Shown: positions 7,968-16,902, counted from the first letter of the stretch. The stretch is DNA of 64,000 nucleotides from FEN-1297 sp963787005 (GCA_963787005.1 CAWBBX010000135.1:1-64000); one strand, 5' to 3'. The notes: generated from the letters alone by a model not told the origin. Numbers and translations are program-made.

Positions 7968-8864
7968 TTATGACCGCGTTCTGTTTAGATTAACAAGAAC
8001 TACTCCTGAGGTAATAATTAGTCCGCTCAATATTATCACCGGAGTTATTGTTTCGCCCAGAATAATCCAGGCCGTAAACACCGTTACGAAAGGCTCGAGG
8101 TAAAGGAAGACGCCCGCTTTCGAGGAGCCCATCTCTTTTAGCGAATACGCCCACAAAACATATCCAACTCCCGAACAAAAAATTCCGAGGAAAAGCACCG
8201 CCGCCCATCCTTCCGCCGGGAGCCGGGATACCGATTCCGCGGCGGCCGTGTTAAGTACAAAGGGGGAAATAATAACGACCATAAAAAGGAAGGAATAAAG
8301 TATGGTCATCATCGGCGGATAATGAAGCGTTATTTTTTTATTGATGATAGAATAAACACTCCACGTTATAGTACTTGCAAGCACAAGTAAATCGCCCTTG
8401 TTTGATATAAACCCGATCGAGCCGAAATGCCCCCGGCTGATGAGAAGAACGAGTCCGGCGAAAGCGATTATTATACCCGAGGTGTTAATCGCTCTAAGCC
8501 TCTCGCGAAATACAAGGAATCCCAATATCGCCATGAAGACCGGGGTTATCCCTATTATCCACCCTGTGTTTGTTGCCGATGTATATTTTAATCCGGTAAT
8601 TTGTACAAACAGGTGAACGACCGCTATGAGCGCAAGCAGGAATATAAGTCCGTGGGTCTTCAAAGAAACGCTAAAACTTCTTTTAGTATAAAGGGCGATG
8701 GGAATCAGTATAAATAAACTGAGAACCAGCCTGAAGAACATTATTGTTAACGGAGCCAATGTTTCAAGCGCTATTTTTGTGGCGATGAACGACATCCCCC
8801 AAAAGATAATTGCCAGCAGTGGCTTTAAATATTCTTTTGGGGAAGCACTCATAACCGCCTTCAA
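7968..8864 (-). CDS. EamA/DMT-superfamily transporter
   Basis: 298 residues with ten predicted helices in two EamA repeats. The first repeat opens AIIFWGMSFIATKIALETL and the second WSVYSIINKKITLHY, and the closing helix contains GSSKAGVFLYLEPFVTVFTAWIILGE, the classic EamA pattern. Members export amino acids or other small metabolites; the substrate cannot be read here. It starts 5 bases after the dCMP deaminase stop, so the two probably form an operon. Confidence 0.9.
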   Translation of the reverse strand: MKAVMSASPKEYLKPLLAIIFWGMSFIATKIALETLAPLTIMFFRLVLSLFILIPIALYTKRSFSVSLKTHGLIFLLALIAVVHLFVQITGLKYTSATNTGWIIGITPVFMAILGFLVFRERLRAINTSGIIIAFAGLVLLISRGHFGSIGFISNKGDLLVLASTITWSVYSIINKKITLHYPPMMTILYSFLFMVVIISPFVLNTAAAESVSRLPAEGWAAVLFLGIFCSGVGYVLWAYSLKEMGSSKAGVFLYLEPFVTVFTAWIILGETITPVIILSGLIITSGVVLVNLNRTRS

Positions 8865-8869
8865 TATTT

Positions 8870-9367
8870 TTAGCGCGACTTATCTGTTTTCTTGGCAGAC
8901 GAGTATCCGGCGAGATCGTACTTGATGTTGGTTTCCGGCATATCGAGCTTAACAATTTCAACTCCCGATTCCGTGTAGAACTGTGTGGCGAGAGTATCGT
9001 GAAAATCGGAGAAAACAACTACGCGCTTAATGCCAGAGGCTATCAAAGCTTTGGCGCAGGTTGTGCACGACATGTTGGTGATATATGCCGTAGATCCCTT
9101 TATGTTAGCTCCGTGAATAGCCGCCTGAGTTAGAGCGTTTATCTCCGCGTGATTGGTCCTTACGCAGTGATTGTCCACTACTAAGCATCCAACGTCATCG
9201 CAGTGCGGATGCCCCGGGAGGGAGCCGTTGTAGCCGGTAGCCAGAACAAAACGGTCCTTTACAAAAACACAGCCGCAGTGCATTCTAGGACACGTGGATC
9301 TTTCCGACGCCAGCATAGCTAACTTTAAAAAATATTCGTCCCACGACGGTCTCTGGTTTTTATTCAT
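8870..9367 (-). CDS. Deoxycytidylate (dCMP) deaminase-family protein
   Basis: 165 residues of the cytidine/deoxycytidylate deaminase zinc family. The catalytic motif H73-A-E75 and the zinc cysteines C101-x-x-C104 are present. Extra N-terminal metal ligands (CPRMHCGC, HCDDVGC) match ComEB/dCMP deaminase. The usual proline before the first zinc cysteine is serine (MSCTTC). The reaction is dCMP to dUMP, feeding thymidylate synthesis. The C-terminal ~35 residues are variable. It sits directly upstream of the EamA gene. Confidence 0.88.
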   Translation of the reverse strand: MNKNQRPSWDEYFLKLAMLASERSTCPRMHCGCVFVKDRFVLATGYNGSLPGHPHCDDVGCLVVDNHCVRTNHAEINALTQAAIHGANIKGSTAYITNMSCTTCAKALIASGIKRVVVFSDFHDTLATQFYTESGVEIVKLDMPETNIKYDLAGYSSAKKTDKSR

Positions 9368-9451
9368 TTAGCCGCAGTTCCCTTCTTTATGATGGCAATT
9401 TTTAACACAAAGATAAAAAAGATTTTTATTCCGCGTTATAAAGATATGATT

Positions 9452-10012
9452 TTAAGAAGATGATTCAATCTCTCCGTCACACCATTCCTTCTTTAAGATC
9501 GTATATACGTAAAGATCAACAAACTTGCCGTAAAGATGCTGGCCTTCCCTTTCGATACCCTCGAATTTAAAATTAAGCCGTTCGGGTACGGCGCGGCTTT
9601 TAATATTATCTTCCGCACAGCGTATGGCAATCCTGTTTAAGCCCATCTCATGAAAAGCGTAGTTGATAAAAGCCCTGCATGCTTTCGTCGTTATCCCCTT
9701 TCCCTGGAATTTCTCCGCAATCCAGTAACCGATCTCGGCCTTCATGTTAAGGCTGTCGCCTCCGTGCAGATCTATTAGTCCGGCCAGCTCCCCTTTGTAC
9801 CAAACTTCCAGCACCATCCTGCCGCTGTATATATCCTGCTGCTGGGTAGATTGAATATAATCGATAGTATTATTTATATCCCTCGTCTTGTCCACCCAGG
9901 AGAGCCATCTTCTTAAATGATTCCGGTTACCGTCCACCAGCCCAAACAGTTCCTTGGCGTTTTGAACTGAGAGTTCGCTCAAATAAATATCTTCGTCAAC
10001 TTTAATGGGCAT
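9452..10012 (-). CDS. RimJ/RimL-type N-acetyltransferase
   Basis: 186 residues. The N-terminal region has the RimL-like NRNHLRRWLSWVD segment, and the acetyl-CoA site is seen as EIGYWIAEKFQGKGITTKAC with Q-G-K-G-I. LNRIAIRCAEDNIKSRAVPERLNFKFEG is the standard RimJ/L C-terminal half. Family members acetylate ribosomal-protein N-termini or small metabolites; the acceptor is unknown. A GGAGGAA-like site precedes the ATG. Confidence 0.85.
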   Translation of the reverse strand: MPIKVDEDIYLSELSVQNAKELFGLVDGNRNHLRRWLSWVDKTRDINNTIDYIQSTQQQDIYSGRMVLEVWYKGELAGLIDLHGGDSLNMKAEIGYWIAEKFQGKGITTKACRAFINYAFHEMGLNRIAIRCAEDNIKSRAVPERLNFKFEGIEREGQHLYGKFVDLYVYTILKKEWCDGEIESSS

Positions 10013-10446
10013 ATTGTTCCTCCGAAAATGTCAGTTGATCGTAGTACGCGGTTAGTGCAGGATCCGGGGCGGAAAAAATGAGCACAACTATAAACGGAAA
10101 AGTCTTATCCCTAAAATAATTCAACATTAATCAATTGCAATGATTTTTGCATGATTATTTGTCAATGCAGCCTTAATTGAACGGATTAATTATTTGTATT
10201 GTGACTGAAATAAAGTTGTTCTAAATTTAATTATTAAAAATCGTACTAGGTAGTGCCGCCAGTCGTCAAGCCGAATTATGCATACCCGCGTAATTACATA
10301 TAATCAACAAAATTGATTACTGCTTCTGGAATCCGGTTAATTATCTGCGATTCGTTTAAACTTCAAAGAAAGTTTTTACGTCAGACAGGATAGTCCGGTT
10401 TAAATAATTATTCTGTCCGGAAGGGCAAATTTAAAAAGGGAGAAAA
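10013..10446. other. 434-base intergenic region, no gene seen
   Basis: Divergent interval between the RimL-type gene (minus) and the amidase (plus). It is A/T-rich toward the amidase and must contain promoters for both. No convincing ORF, RNA gene, palindrome of the GTAG family or recognisable promoter box was found. Confidence 0.5.
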
Positions 10447-13074
10447 ATGAGGATTCGTTTCTACATACTGTTTTTAATCTCGTTCGGGTTCGTAATTAAT
10501 GCAAACGCTCAAAAATTATCCGCGGCAAACAGCACGCCCCCCGCGGTTCAGCTTCTCGATGCGTTCGGCAGCGCCGCTCGTCAATATAATGTTCCTGAAG
10601 AGCTGCTTAAAGCCGTTGCCTACGAGGAGACAAGATTTCAAAATATCGTAGAAGATCCTGCTAACCGTGAGCCCGGCGATCAGCCGCCGGTCTACGGTAT
10701 AATGGGACTTAGAAACGACAGCTGGTTCGGGCATTCGCTTCTCGAAGGAGCGAAGTTAATCGGTGCCGATCCGGATCAAGTTGCGCTTAATGCTACGCTG
10801 AATATTAAAGCCGCGGCCGCCCTTCTAAATTCAATCGCGGACAGCTTGAAGATAGACAGATCGAATTTAAACAACTGGCGCCCGGTTCTTGAAGAGTACT
10901 CCGGAATTCCGCAGCCGGAGATAAGACCTTTTATGACGTTCGACGTATTTAAAGTCCTTCACGACGGTACGGATTTAAAAGAAATTAAAATAACACAGCA
11001 TGCCGAAATAAATATGATGCAGTTCTCTGCTTTTGTTAATCCGCAAAATAAAGAGAAGAACGTAAAATCAACCCAGTCAATCGAGTCGGAAGATTACCCA
11101 CCCGCTGTTTGGGATCCGAGTCCGAATTATTATTCGACAGGTTCATTCCAGCAGCTGTTTTTAGTTGTACATGATACGGAGGGACCATTTGCCGGTTCGC
11201 TTTCGTGGCTGAAGAACCCGGCCGCCAAAGCTAGCTCGCATTACATAATAAGGAGTTCCGACGGGTATATAGTTCAGATGGTCAGGGAGAAATACGCTGC
11301 GTGGCATGTGGCCTGCTGGAACAGAGTTATGCTCGGAGTAGAGCATGAGGGATATGTTAGCAATCCTTCTTATTTTACCGAAGCGATGTACGAGTCCTCC
11401 GCCGCGCTTTTCAGGCATTTTGTACAGAAGTACAACGTGCCGGTTGACAGGAACAGGATTATCGGTCATTACCAGCACACGTTTCCCAGCTGGGTTAATT
11501 GGGTAAACAATACATGGAATCCTGCTCATCCTACGGCGAGCTTCGATCCTACATGCAACACTCACACCGACCCCGGTGCCGGCTGGAACTGGGACCATTT
11601 CTTTAATTTAATACAGCAGGGAGCCACACATCCTTCGGTTACGGGTTATGCCCCGACCAACCCTTCGGACAGCGTTTGGGCTACCGGCTCTATTAAATTT
11701 TCTTTCAGCCAGGCTATGGCACAGCAGGCAGCCGAATCGGCTTTCTCTATTTCGCCTTCGGTGGACGGAAATTTTACTTGGGAAGATAACGGGAAGACGA
11801 TGATCTTTACTCCGTCAACCGCATTTTCATACACTACAAAGTATACCGCTTCTATCGATACAAATGCGTTAAGTATCTTAAACTCAAGCCTCGATTCCGC
11901 ATATACATTCAGTTTTAATTCAAAAGCTAATATTCCGCTGGAAATATCGAGTTCTTATCCCGCGCAGGGCGAGGCGGAAATAAGTCCCAGCGTTCAGGTA
12001 ATAGTTTACTTCAACATACCGCTGCTTACAAGCTCGCTGGGCGGACAGATTTCTTTCCAGGACTCCACAGGCAAAACCGTCGCGATTAAGAACGCGACCT
12101 ACAAAGAGTATAACGGGCAGGGCGTGCTTTCATTTATGCCGACCAACGATCTTGACTTCAACGCAAAATACACCCTTTTACTTCGTACCGGGTTAAAAAG
12201 TCTTAATGCTTCTTCATTCGAAAATGATATGAAGCTTACCTTTACAACAAAAACCGCCGATGATTTTACACCGGGAAAAATAGTTGATGATTTCGAATCT
12301 ATGGGAAACTGGAAAGAGCCATCCTACAGCGGCAGTACGGTGGGTGTGGATACAAGCGTTACAAAGTTCGATATTATTTACGGTACGAAGGTAGACGGCC
12401 TGCACTCCGGCAGAATTACTTATAAATTTACAGATCCCGGCTCCGGGCTCTGCCGGGAATACGACGCCGACAAACCCGATCTAGGCAGCGACCGCAGCAA
12501 CAGCTTCGGTATGTGGGTATTCGGCGACGCCAGCAGCAACTTCCTCGAATACTGGTTTTATATTAATTCAGACCAAAACGTGGAAGTAAGAGCCGATACT
12601 TTAAATTGGACCGGCTGGAAGTTTGTGCAGGTTCCGATGAGCGGCATCGGTACAACGGGTGATATAATATTTCACAGTGTTGTTATCGCCCATAATCCGG
12701 GCGCGGCCGACAGCGGGGCGGTATACATAGACGGCGCGCAGAACAGCGATCCGAATGTTACGGGCATTAACGAAGGCAATCAATATGCAGACGTTCCGTC
12801 GGCATATAGACTCGGACAAAATTATCCCAACCCTTTTAATCCGAGCACTACTATTGAGTATAATATTCCGAGTCAGGGCTTTGTCTCGCTTAAGGTTTAC
12901 GATATGCTCGGGCGCGAGGTTGCAACTCTTGTTAACGGCGTTAGATCTGCGGGAACACACTACGTAATGTTCAACACAAACGACGTTAATGGATCGCTTA
13001 CTTCCGGCATTTATTTTTATACGATCAAGGCGGGTGATTTTATGCAGACAAAGAAGTTTGTGCTGATGAAATAG
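10447..13074 (+). CDS. T9SS-exported N-acetylmuramoyl-L-alanine amidase with transglycosylase-like N-domain
   Basis: 875 residues. A signal peptide (1-21, ending ANA) is followed by a lysozyme-like region (~35-170, EELLKAVAYEETRF), then an amidase_2 domain (~225-395) with likely zinc ligands H242 (VVHDTEG), H341 (IIGHYQH) and D375 (TDPGAGW). Two bacterial Ig-like (Big_5) domains follow (~400-600; SDSVWATGSIKFSFSQAM and SPSVQVIVYFNIPL), a beta-rich region resembling a carbohydrate-binding module, and a C-terminal T9SS type A sorting domain from ~787 with the NYPNPFNPSTT signature ending KKFVLMK. It should cleave peptidoglycan stem peptides after export and be anchored or released at the surface. 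A GGGAG site precedes the ATG. Confidence 0.88.
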   Translation: MRIRFYILFLISFGFVINANAQKLSAANSTPPAVQLLDAFGSAARQYNVPEELLKAVAYEETRFQNIVEDPANREPGDQPPVYGIMGLRNDSWFGHSLLEGAKLIGADPDQVALNATLNIKAAAALLNSIADSLKIDRSNLNNWRPVLEEYSGIPQPEIRPFMTFDVFKVLHDGTDLKEIKITQHAEINMMQFSAFVNPQNKEKNVKSTQSIESEDYPPAVWDPSPNYYSTGSFQQLFLVVHDTEGPFAGSLSWLKNPAAKASSHYIIRSSDGYIVQMVREKYAAWHVACWNRVMLGVEHEGYVSNPSYFTEAMYESSAALFRHFVQKYNVPVDRNRIIGHYQHTFPSWVNWVNNTWNPAHPTASFDPTCNTHTDPGAGWNWDHFFNLIQQGATHPSVTGYAPTNPSDSVWATGSIKFSFSQAMAQQAAESAFSISPSVDGNFTWEDNGKTMIFTPSTAFSYTTKYTASIDTNALSILNSSLDSAYTFSFNSKANIPLEISSSYPAQGEAEISPSVQVIVYFNIPLLTSSLGGQISFQDSTGKTVAIKNATYKEYNGQGVLSFMPTNDLDFNAKYTLLLRTGLKSLNASSFENDMKLTFTTKTADDFTPGKIVDDFESMGNWKEPSYSGSTVGVDTSVTKFDIIYGTKVDGLHSGRITYKFTDPGSGLCREYDADKPDLGSDRSNSFGMWVFGDASSNFLEYWFYINSDQNVEVRADTLNWTGWKFVQVPMSGIGTTGDIIFHSVVIAHNPGAADSGAVYIDGAQNSDPNVTGINEGNQYADVPSAYRLGQNYPNPFNPSTTIEYNIPSQGFVSLKVYDMLGREVATLVNGVRSAGTHYVMFNTNDVNGSLTSGIYFYTIKAGDFMQTKKFVLMK

Positions 13075-13094
13075 TTGTTTTGATTAATTTTACG

Positions 13095-13122
13095 GTAGAG
13101 ACGCGCCATGGCGCGTCTCTAC
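13095..13122. repeat. GTAG-type palindrome
   Basis: Perfect 28-bp palindrome, left half GTAGAGACGCGCCA, 20 bases after the amidase stop. It shares its outer eight bases with 33367-33394 and 38631-38679. Confidence 0.8.
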
Positions 13123-13130
13123 AAGAGAAT

Positions 13131-13165
13131 AAGGACGGGGAAATTTAATTCTTCACCGTCCTTTT
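13131..13165 (+). terminator. Terminator after the amidase gene
   Basis: AAGGACGG (13131-13138) pairs with CCGTCCTT (13156-13163) and is followed by TTAATTTT. It lies just beyond the palindrome at 13095. Confidence 0.75.
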
Positions 13166-13189
13166 AATTTTAAAGAAAGGATAAGCAAA

Positions 13190-13648
13190 ATGAAATCGTT
13201 TTACGTCGATTTGTTTAGATACGACGCCTGGGCAAATGCAAAATTAATAGAAAGTCTTAAACGACAAGAAATAAACGACGAAAATGTTTTGAGGCTTTTA
13301 TCTCATCTTTTAACTGCCGAATCCGTCTGGCTCAAAAGAATTAAGGGTGATATTTTTGAAAACGCCTTCTGGGATTTACTTAACATAATAGAATGTGAAA
13401 GACTTTCCAATGAATGCGCCGCAAACTACGCGTCTTTTTTAAATACTATTACCGAATCTGATTTTGAAAAAAACATGTCCTATAAAAACAGCAGGGAAAT
13501 TCAATATACCAACAGCGTTGCGGCCGCGCTAAAACACGTTTCTTTTCATTCCGCGTATCACAGAGGACAAATAGCAAGAGAAGTGCGCAAACTCAATAAG
13601 GAACCGGTTAACACGGATTATATTACGTTTATAAGAGAACAGGCGTAA
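13190..13648 (+). CDS. DinB-family protein
   Basis: 152 residues, a four-helix bundle of the DinB/YfiT-like family. The metal-ligand histidines are in SHLLTAESVWLKRI and in HVSFHSAYHRGQIAREV (HxxxH pattern). Members include thiol-S-transferases (bacillithiol, mycothiol) and uncharacterised damage-inducible proteins; which applies here is not clear. AAAGAAAGG precedes the ATG. Confidence 0.88.
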   Translation: MKSFYVDLFRYDAWANAKLIESLKRQEINDENVLRLLSHLLTAESVWLKRIKGDIFENAFWDLLNIIECERLSNECAANYASFLNTITESDFEKNMSYKNSREIQYTNSVAAALKHVSFHSAYHRGQIAREVRKLNKEPVNTDYITFIREQA

Positions 13649-13665
13649 AATAATTCGGAAGCGGT

Positions 13666-14630
13666 TTGATAAAAGATTTTCTGCACATAAAAATGGGGAA
13701 GCATTTTTCTTCCTATCCTTTTGAGGTTGATGATAAGCAGGATGCCGTAATTTTAAAGAACGGCAGGTCTTCCCGGAAGAAGAGCATGCCGGGCTCACGC
13801 GCCGGTTCAAAAAAAAACAAAAACATTATCTGGATAAACAATCCGCAATACAGATTCGATCTAACCGCGCTTGAGCATTATAACAAACTTTTTCTTCAAG
13901 ACATCCCGATCTTCATCAGCAGCTGCAATTCGGAGTTGGCGCCTTATTTTAAAAATAAAAATTTCGAGCTTATTAAGGTTGGGAAGGAAGCTGTTCTCGA
14001 TTTGTCACGCCCGCATTTAAAAAGAAATCTATACGGGAATTAATCCGCGCCGGATTTAAGCAGGGCAATGTTATTGAAATACTTTATTCCGAAGAGAACC
14101 GTATTAGGCTTGAAGATTTTAAACTGGAATGTGTTCACGGGAGCGAGCCCCAGTTAAAGCATTTTTTCAACGATGTTTTTCTGCCTAAGAACAGGTTCTT
14201 TGTTCTGAGGGATGAAAATGGAAAGTGGCTGGGCGGAATCACCATTTATTGTCTGGAAAACGGAAAAGTTAGAACAGATCTTTTATTAAGAAGAAAGAAC
14301 GCGCCGAGGGGTGTAATGGAGGCCGTTATTCAAAAAATCTTCGATACACTGGTGAAGGAGGGCTATAAATACTGGAGTCTCGGAGAGGTGCCGTATGTTG
14401 TATACGGAAGTAAATTGTTCTCAAAAGAATTTTTTATAAACTTCACGGGACGAAAGCTGAGGTTCGCCTATAATTATCTGGGACTCTACAAATTCAAAAA
14501 TAAGTTCAATCCTATTTGGAACGATATCTATATTTGCAGCCGTCCGAAATTAAAGATTATAACACTAATAAAGATTTCCTGGATCAGCAATCTAATAAAA
14601 CTTGTATTCAAAAAAATGCTGCCAATATAA
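13666..14630 (+). CDS. DUF2156 / MprF C-terminal-like protein (frame broken near 14020)
   Basis: The first frame (TTG at 13666 or ATG at 13693) gives FDLTALEHYNKLFLQDIPIF and KVGKEAVLDLSRPHLKRN, then stops at 14043. Adding one A to the five-A run 14019-14023 carries the frame on through RELIRAGFKQGNVIEILYSE, RFFVLRDENGKWLGGITIY and GVMEAVIQKIFDTLVKEGYK to the stop at 14630. The whole (~321 residues) resembles the phosphatidylglycerol lysyltransferase C-terminal (GNAT-like) domain used by aminoacyl-lipid synthases. No membrane flippase domain is present, so the acceptor is uncertain. Its 3' end overlaps the end of the convergent ammonium transporter frame by ~100 bases. Confidence 0.7.
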
Positions 14631-16036
14631 AGGCTCCTCCCCCTTTGTAAAAGGGGGAGGCCGGGTAGGGGTTCAATTTTCCTGGGTAAGCAATTCTTGC
14701 AGCTTTCTCTCATATTAATCTCTCCGAGCTGGAATTGTTCGGATATCGTTTCGCCATGCTGACTCAGGTCGAGTCCGATTATCTCCTGTTCTTCCGAAAC
14801 CCTTAACGGTGTTATCCAGTCTGTTATTGTATATAAAATATAAGAGCCCCCGAACGCGAGAACAGAAACAACGCCGAGTCCGACAATGTGCGCGACAAGA
14901 GTGGCCGTATGTCCGAATATCAGTCCGACTTTCTGCGCAAACACGGCGGTCAAGATCATTCCCACAATACCGCCGAGACCGTGGCAGGGAAACACGTCCA
15001 ATGTGTCGTCTAGCGTAAATCTTGATTTCCACGAAACGGCAAGGTTGCTGACTACGCTGGCTACTGTGCCTATAAAAATACTCGCGCCAACATCCACGTA
15101 TCCCGCGGCCGGTGTTATTGCAACCAGGCCAACTACGGCGCCCACGCACGCTCCCAGAGCGGAAGGTTTTTGTCCTCTTATGGCATCGAGAAGAACCCAT
15201 GCTATAGCGGCAGCAGCGGAGGCGGTATTGGTTGTAGCGAATGCCAGCACCGCAGTGGCGTTTGCGCCGAGAGCCGATCCCGCGTTAAACCCGAACCACC
15301 CGAACCATAATAGTCCCGTACCCAAAATAACGTAGGGAATGTTTGCTGGCGTATGCTTTTCTCCGTTCTCGTGCGACTTCCTTCTCCCGAGTTTTATAGC
15401 GCCGGCCAATGCAGCCAGTCCTGCCGATATGTGCACAACGGTTCCTCCGGCAAAATCGAGTACTCCCATGTGTCTGAGAATTCCGTCGGGGTGCCAGGTC
15501 ATGTGAGCAAGAGGAGCGTAAATAAATATGCTGAAGAGTATCATAAAAACTATGTACGAAGAGAACTTTACTCTCTCCGCGAAAGATCCGGTAATAAGGG
15601 CCGGTGTAATAATGGCAAACTTAAGCTGGAAGAGCGCGAAGAGCATTAGCGGGATAGTCGGCGCAAGCTTGGGATCGGTTTTCATTCCGACACCGTGGAA
15701 CATAAAAAACGTAAACGGATTTCCGATTACTCCGCCGATGTCCTTGCCGAAGGCCAGGCTGAACCCGAATACGATCCACAAAATGCTTATCACCCCCATA
15801 GCAATAAAACTTTGAAGCATTGTGGAAATTATATTCTTCGAGCTGACCATTCCCCCGTAAAAGAACGACAGTCCCGGCGTCATTAATAAAACGAGGCCTG
15901 TTGCGGTAAGCATCCAGGCAACGTCGGCCGGACTAACCGGGCCGCCGGTAATCGTCTGCGGTCCCATCGGAAGGAGCGCGCCTGTTAGAGCAATCGCAAA
16001 GAATATTGCGAATGCAATTTTCCAAAAAGTATTCAT
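14528..16036 (-). CDS. amt: Ammonium transporter (Amt/MEP family) with abnormal C-terminal read-through
   Basis: Eleven-helix inner-membrane ammonium channel. An N-terminal signal-like helix precedes the Amt core: MTPGLSFFYGGMVSSKNIIS, DFAGGTVVHISAGLAAL (family signature) and CHGLGGIVGMILTAVFA. The normal cytoplasmic tail with GLDLSQHGE ends near 14,745; the frame then continues ~70 residues through a CCTCCCCCTTT palindrome (14636-14660) and antisense to the neighbouring gene. These last residues look non-native, so the original stop is probably lost to a repeat insertion or indel. No glnK/glnB lies beside it. Uptake of NH4+/NH3 is secure; the true C-terminus is not. Confidence 0.9.
   Translation of the reverse strand: MNTFWKIAFAIFFAIALTGALLPMGPQTITGGPVSPADVAWMLTATGLVLLMTPGLSFFYGGMVSSKNIISTMLQSFIAMGVISILWIVFGFSLAFGKDIGGVIGNPFTFFMFHGVGMKTDPKLAPTIPLMLFALFQLKFAIITPALITGSFAERVKFSSYIVFMILFSIFIYAPLAHMTWHPDGILRHMGVLDFAGGTVVHISAGLAALAGAIKLGRRKSHENGEKHTPANIPYVILGTGLLWFGWFGFNAGSALGANATAVLAFATTNTASAAAAIAWVLLDAIRGQKPSALGACVGAVVGLVAITPAAGYVDVGASIFIGTVASVVSNLAVSWKSRFTLDDTLDVFPCHGLGGIVGMILTAVFAQKVGLIFGHTATLVAHIVGLGVVSVLAFGGSYILYTITDWITPLRVSEEQEIIGLDLSQHGETISEQFQLGEINMRESCKNCLPRKIEPLPGLPLLQRGRSLYIGSIFLNTSFIRLLIQEIFISVIIFNFGRLQI
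14636..14660. repeat. CCTCCCCC palindrome inside the 3' end of the amt reading frame
   Basis: CCTCCCCCTTT (14636-14646) and AAAGGGGGAGG (14650-14660) form a perfect 11-bp stem with loop GTA. The element is continued by CCGGGTAGGGG. It occupies the C-terminal extension of amt and lies 5 bases past the DUF2156 stop. Confidence 0.8.
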
Positions 16037-16261
16037 GGGCTTCTCTGATTACTATTGTCGGCTCGAAAATAAAAAAAATTAGGATTTTTGTCAACATAAA
16101 CTTACTAATTTAGGTTATTAACGTGATATCCTTAATAAAAAAGGCATGAGGGCGTCTTGACTTTACTTAATTTTTGCAAGAAGTTGAACATTAATTGGGG
16201 TTTTATACGATTTGGGTGTTGACACAAACGGTTTGTGAACTTATTTTATAAATAAAACACC

Positions 16262-16288
16262 GTAGCACAGATTAGTAATCTGTGCTGC
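16262..16288. repeat. Left palindrome of the RAYT element
   Basis: GTAGCACAGATTA (16262-16274), a central G, then TAATCTGTGCTGC (16276-16288); one mismatch from perfect symmetry. It lies 12 bases upstream of the transposase ATG and matches the right-hand copy at 16876-16902. Confidence 0.9.
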
Positions 16289-16300
16289 GAAAAATTTAAA

Positions 16301-16879
16301 ATGAGAAAATTTCACGGAAGAAATTTACCACATCTTTATTATGAAGATGGTATTTATTTTATTACCTATAGGTTAAAAGAAAGTGTTTTACCCGGAAAAA
16401 GTGAAAGTTTTAATCGACATCATAGTCGCGGTGATTTTCAAAATTTTAAGCATGAATTTATAAAGTACGACGCCTTCCTAGATAAACACACGACAGGATT
16501 GAACTTGTTATTAAAAAATAATCTTGCCGGAATCTGTGAAAAAACCATGCATTACCCTGAGGGCCGTGATTATTTTCTAATCTGCTATTGCATAATGCCT
16601 AATCATATTCATTTGGTTTTTAATCTGCTAAAAGGAAACAAGGGGGTTAGTAAAATAATGCAGTCCATAAAAAGAGTGTCCGCCAGAAAATGTAACGTAT
16701 ATTTAAACAGGACAGGAAATTTCTGGCAAGATGAAAGTTATGATCGTCTTATACGTGATGATGTCGAATTTTATTTCATAATAAAGTATGTACTATTAAA
16801 TCCCGTTAATGCCGGATTAGTAAAAAAATGGGATGACTGGAATTACTCTTATTGTCATCCGGACTATATTGTCTTGTAG
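16301..16879 (+). CDS. REP-associated tyrosine transposase (RAYT, Y1_Tnp / IS200-like)
   Basis: 192 residues. The HUH motif is H102-I-H104 (MPNHIHLVF), and the catalytic tyrosine is likely Y147 in FWQDESYDRLIRD, followed by the conserved YVLLNPVNAGLV helix. This pattern (FWQ..sYyD..IR, NPV.AGLV) marks the RAYT branch rather than classic IS200. RAYTs are single-strand DNA nucleases/transposases thought to spread REP palindromes. The gene ends with a TAG that lies inside the right palindrome. All catalytic residues are present, so it is likely active. The initiation codon is only 12 bases past the left palindrome, which could fold in the transcript and limit expression (inference). Confidence 0.92.
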   Translation: MRKFHGRNLPHLYYEDGIYFITYRLKESVLPGKSESFNRHHSRGDFQNFKHEFIKYDAFLDKHTTGLNLLLKNNLAGICEKTMHYPEGRDYFLICYCIMPNHIHLVFNLLKGNKGVSKIMQSIKRVSARKCNVYLNRTGNFWQDESYDRLIRDDVEFYFIIKYVLLNPVNAGLVKKWDDWNYSYCHPDYIVL

Positions 16880-16902
16880 CACAGATTACTAATCTGTGCT
16901 AC
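16876..16902. repeat. Right palindrome of the RAYT element; supplies stop codons to both neighbours
   Basis: Perfect palindrome GTAGCACAGATTA-C-TAATCTGTGCTAC. The TAG at 16877-16879 stops the transposase on the plus strand, and its mirror TAG (16901-16899) stops hemH on the minus strand. Confidence 0.92.

Larger units (their letters stand above)
16262..16902 (+). mobile_element. RAYT element: Y1 transposase framed by two 27-bp GTAG palindromes
   Basis: A 641-bp unit made of the left palindrome, the transposase gene and the right palindrome, inserted exactly at the 3' end of hemH. The palindromes begin 5'-GTAG, the tetranucleotide that RAYT enzymes read at the foot of bacterial REP elements. 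The arrangement resembles a REP-RAYT unit or a very short IS200-like element. Confidence 0.8.

Noticed and set aside
16037..16261. Sigma-54 promoter upstream of amt
   Set aside because: A TTGCA-like word is present on the minus strand, but the GG of the -24 element is not.
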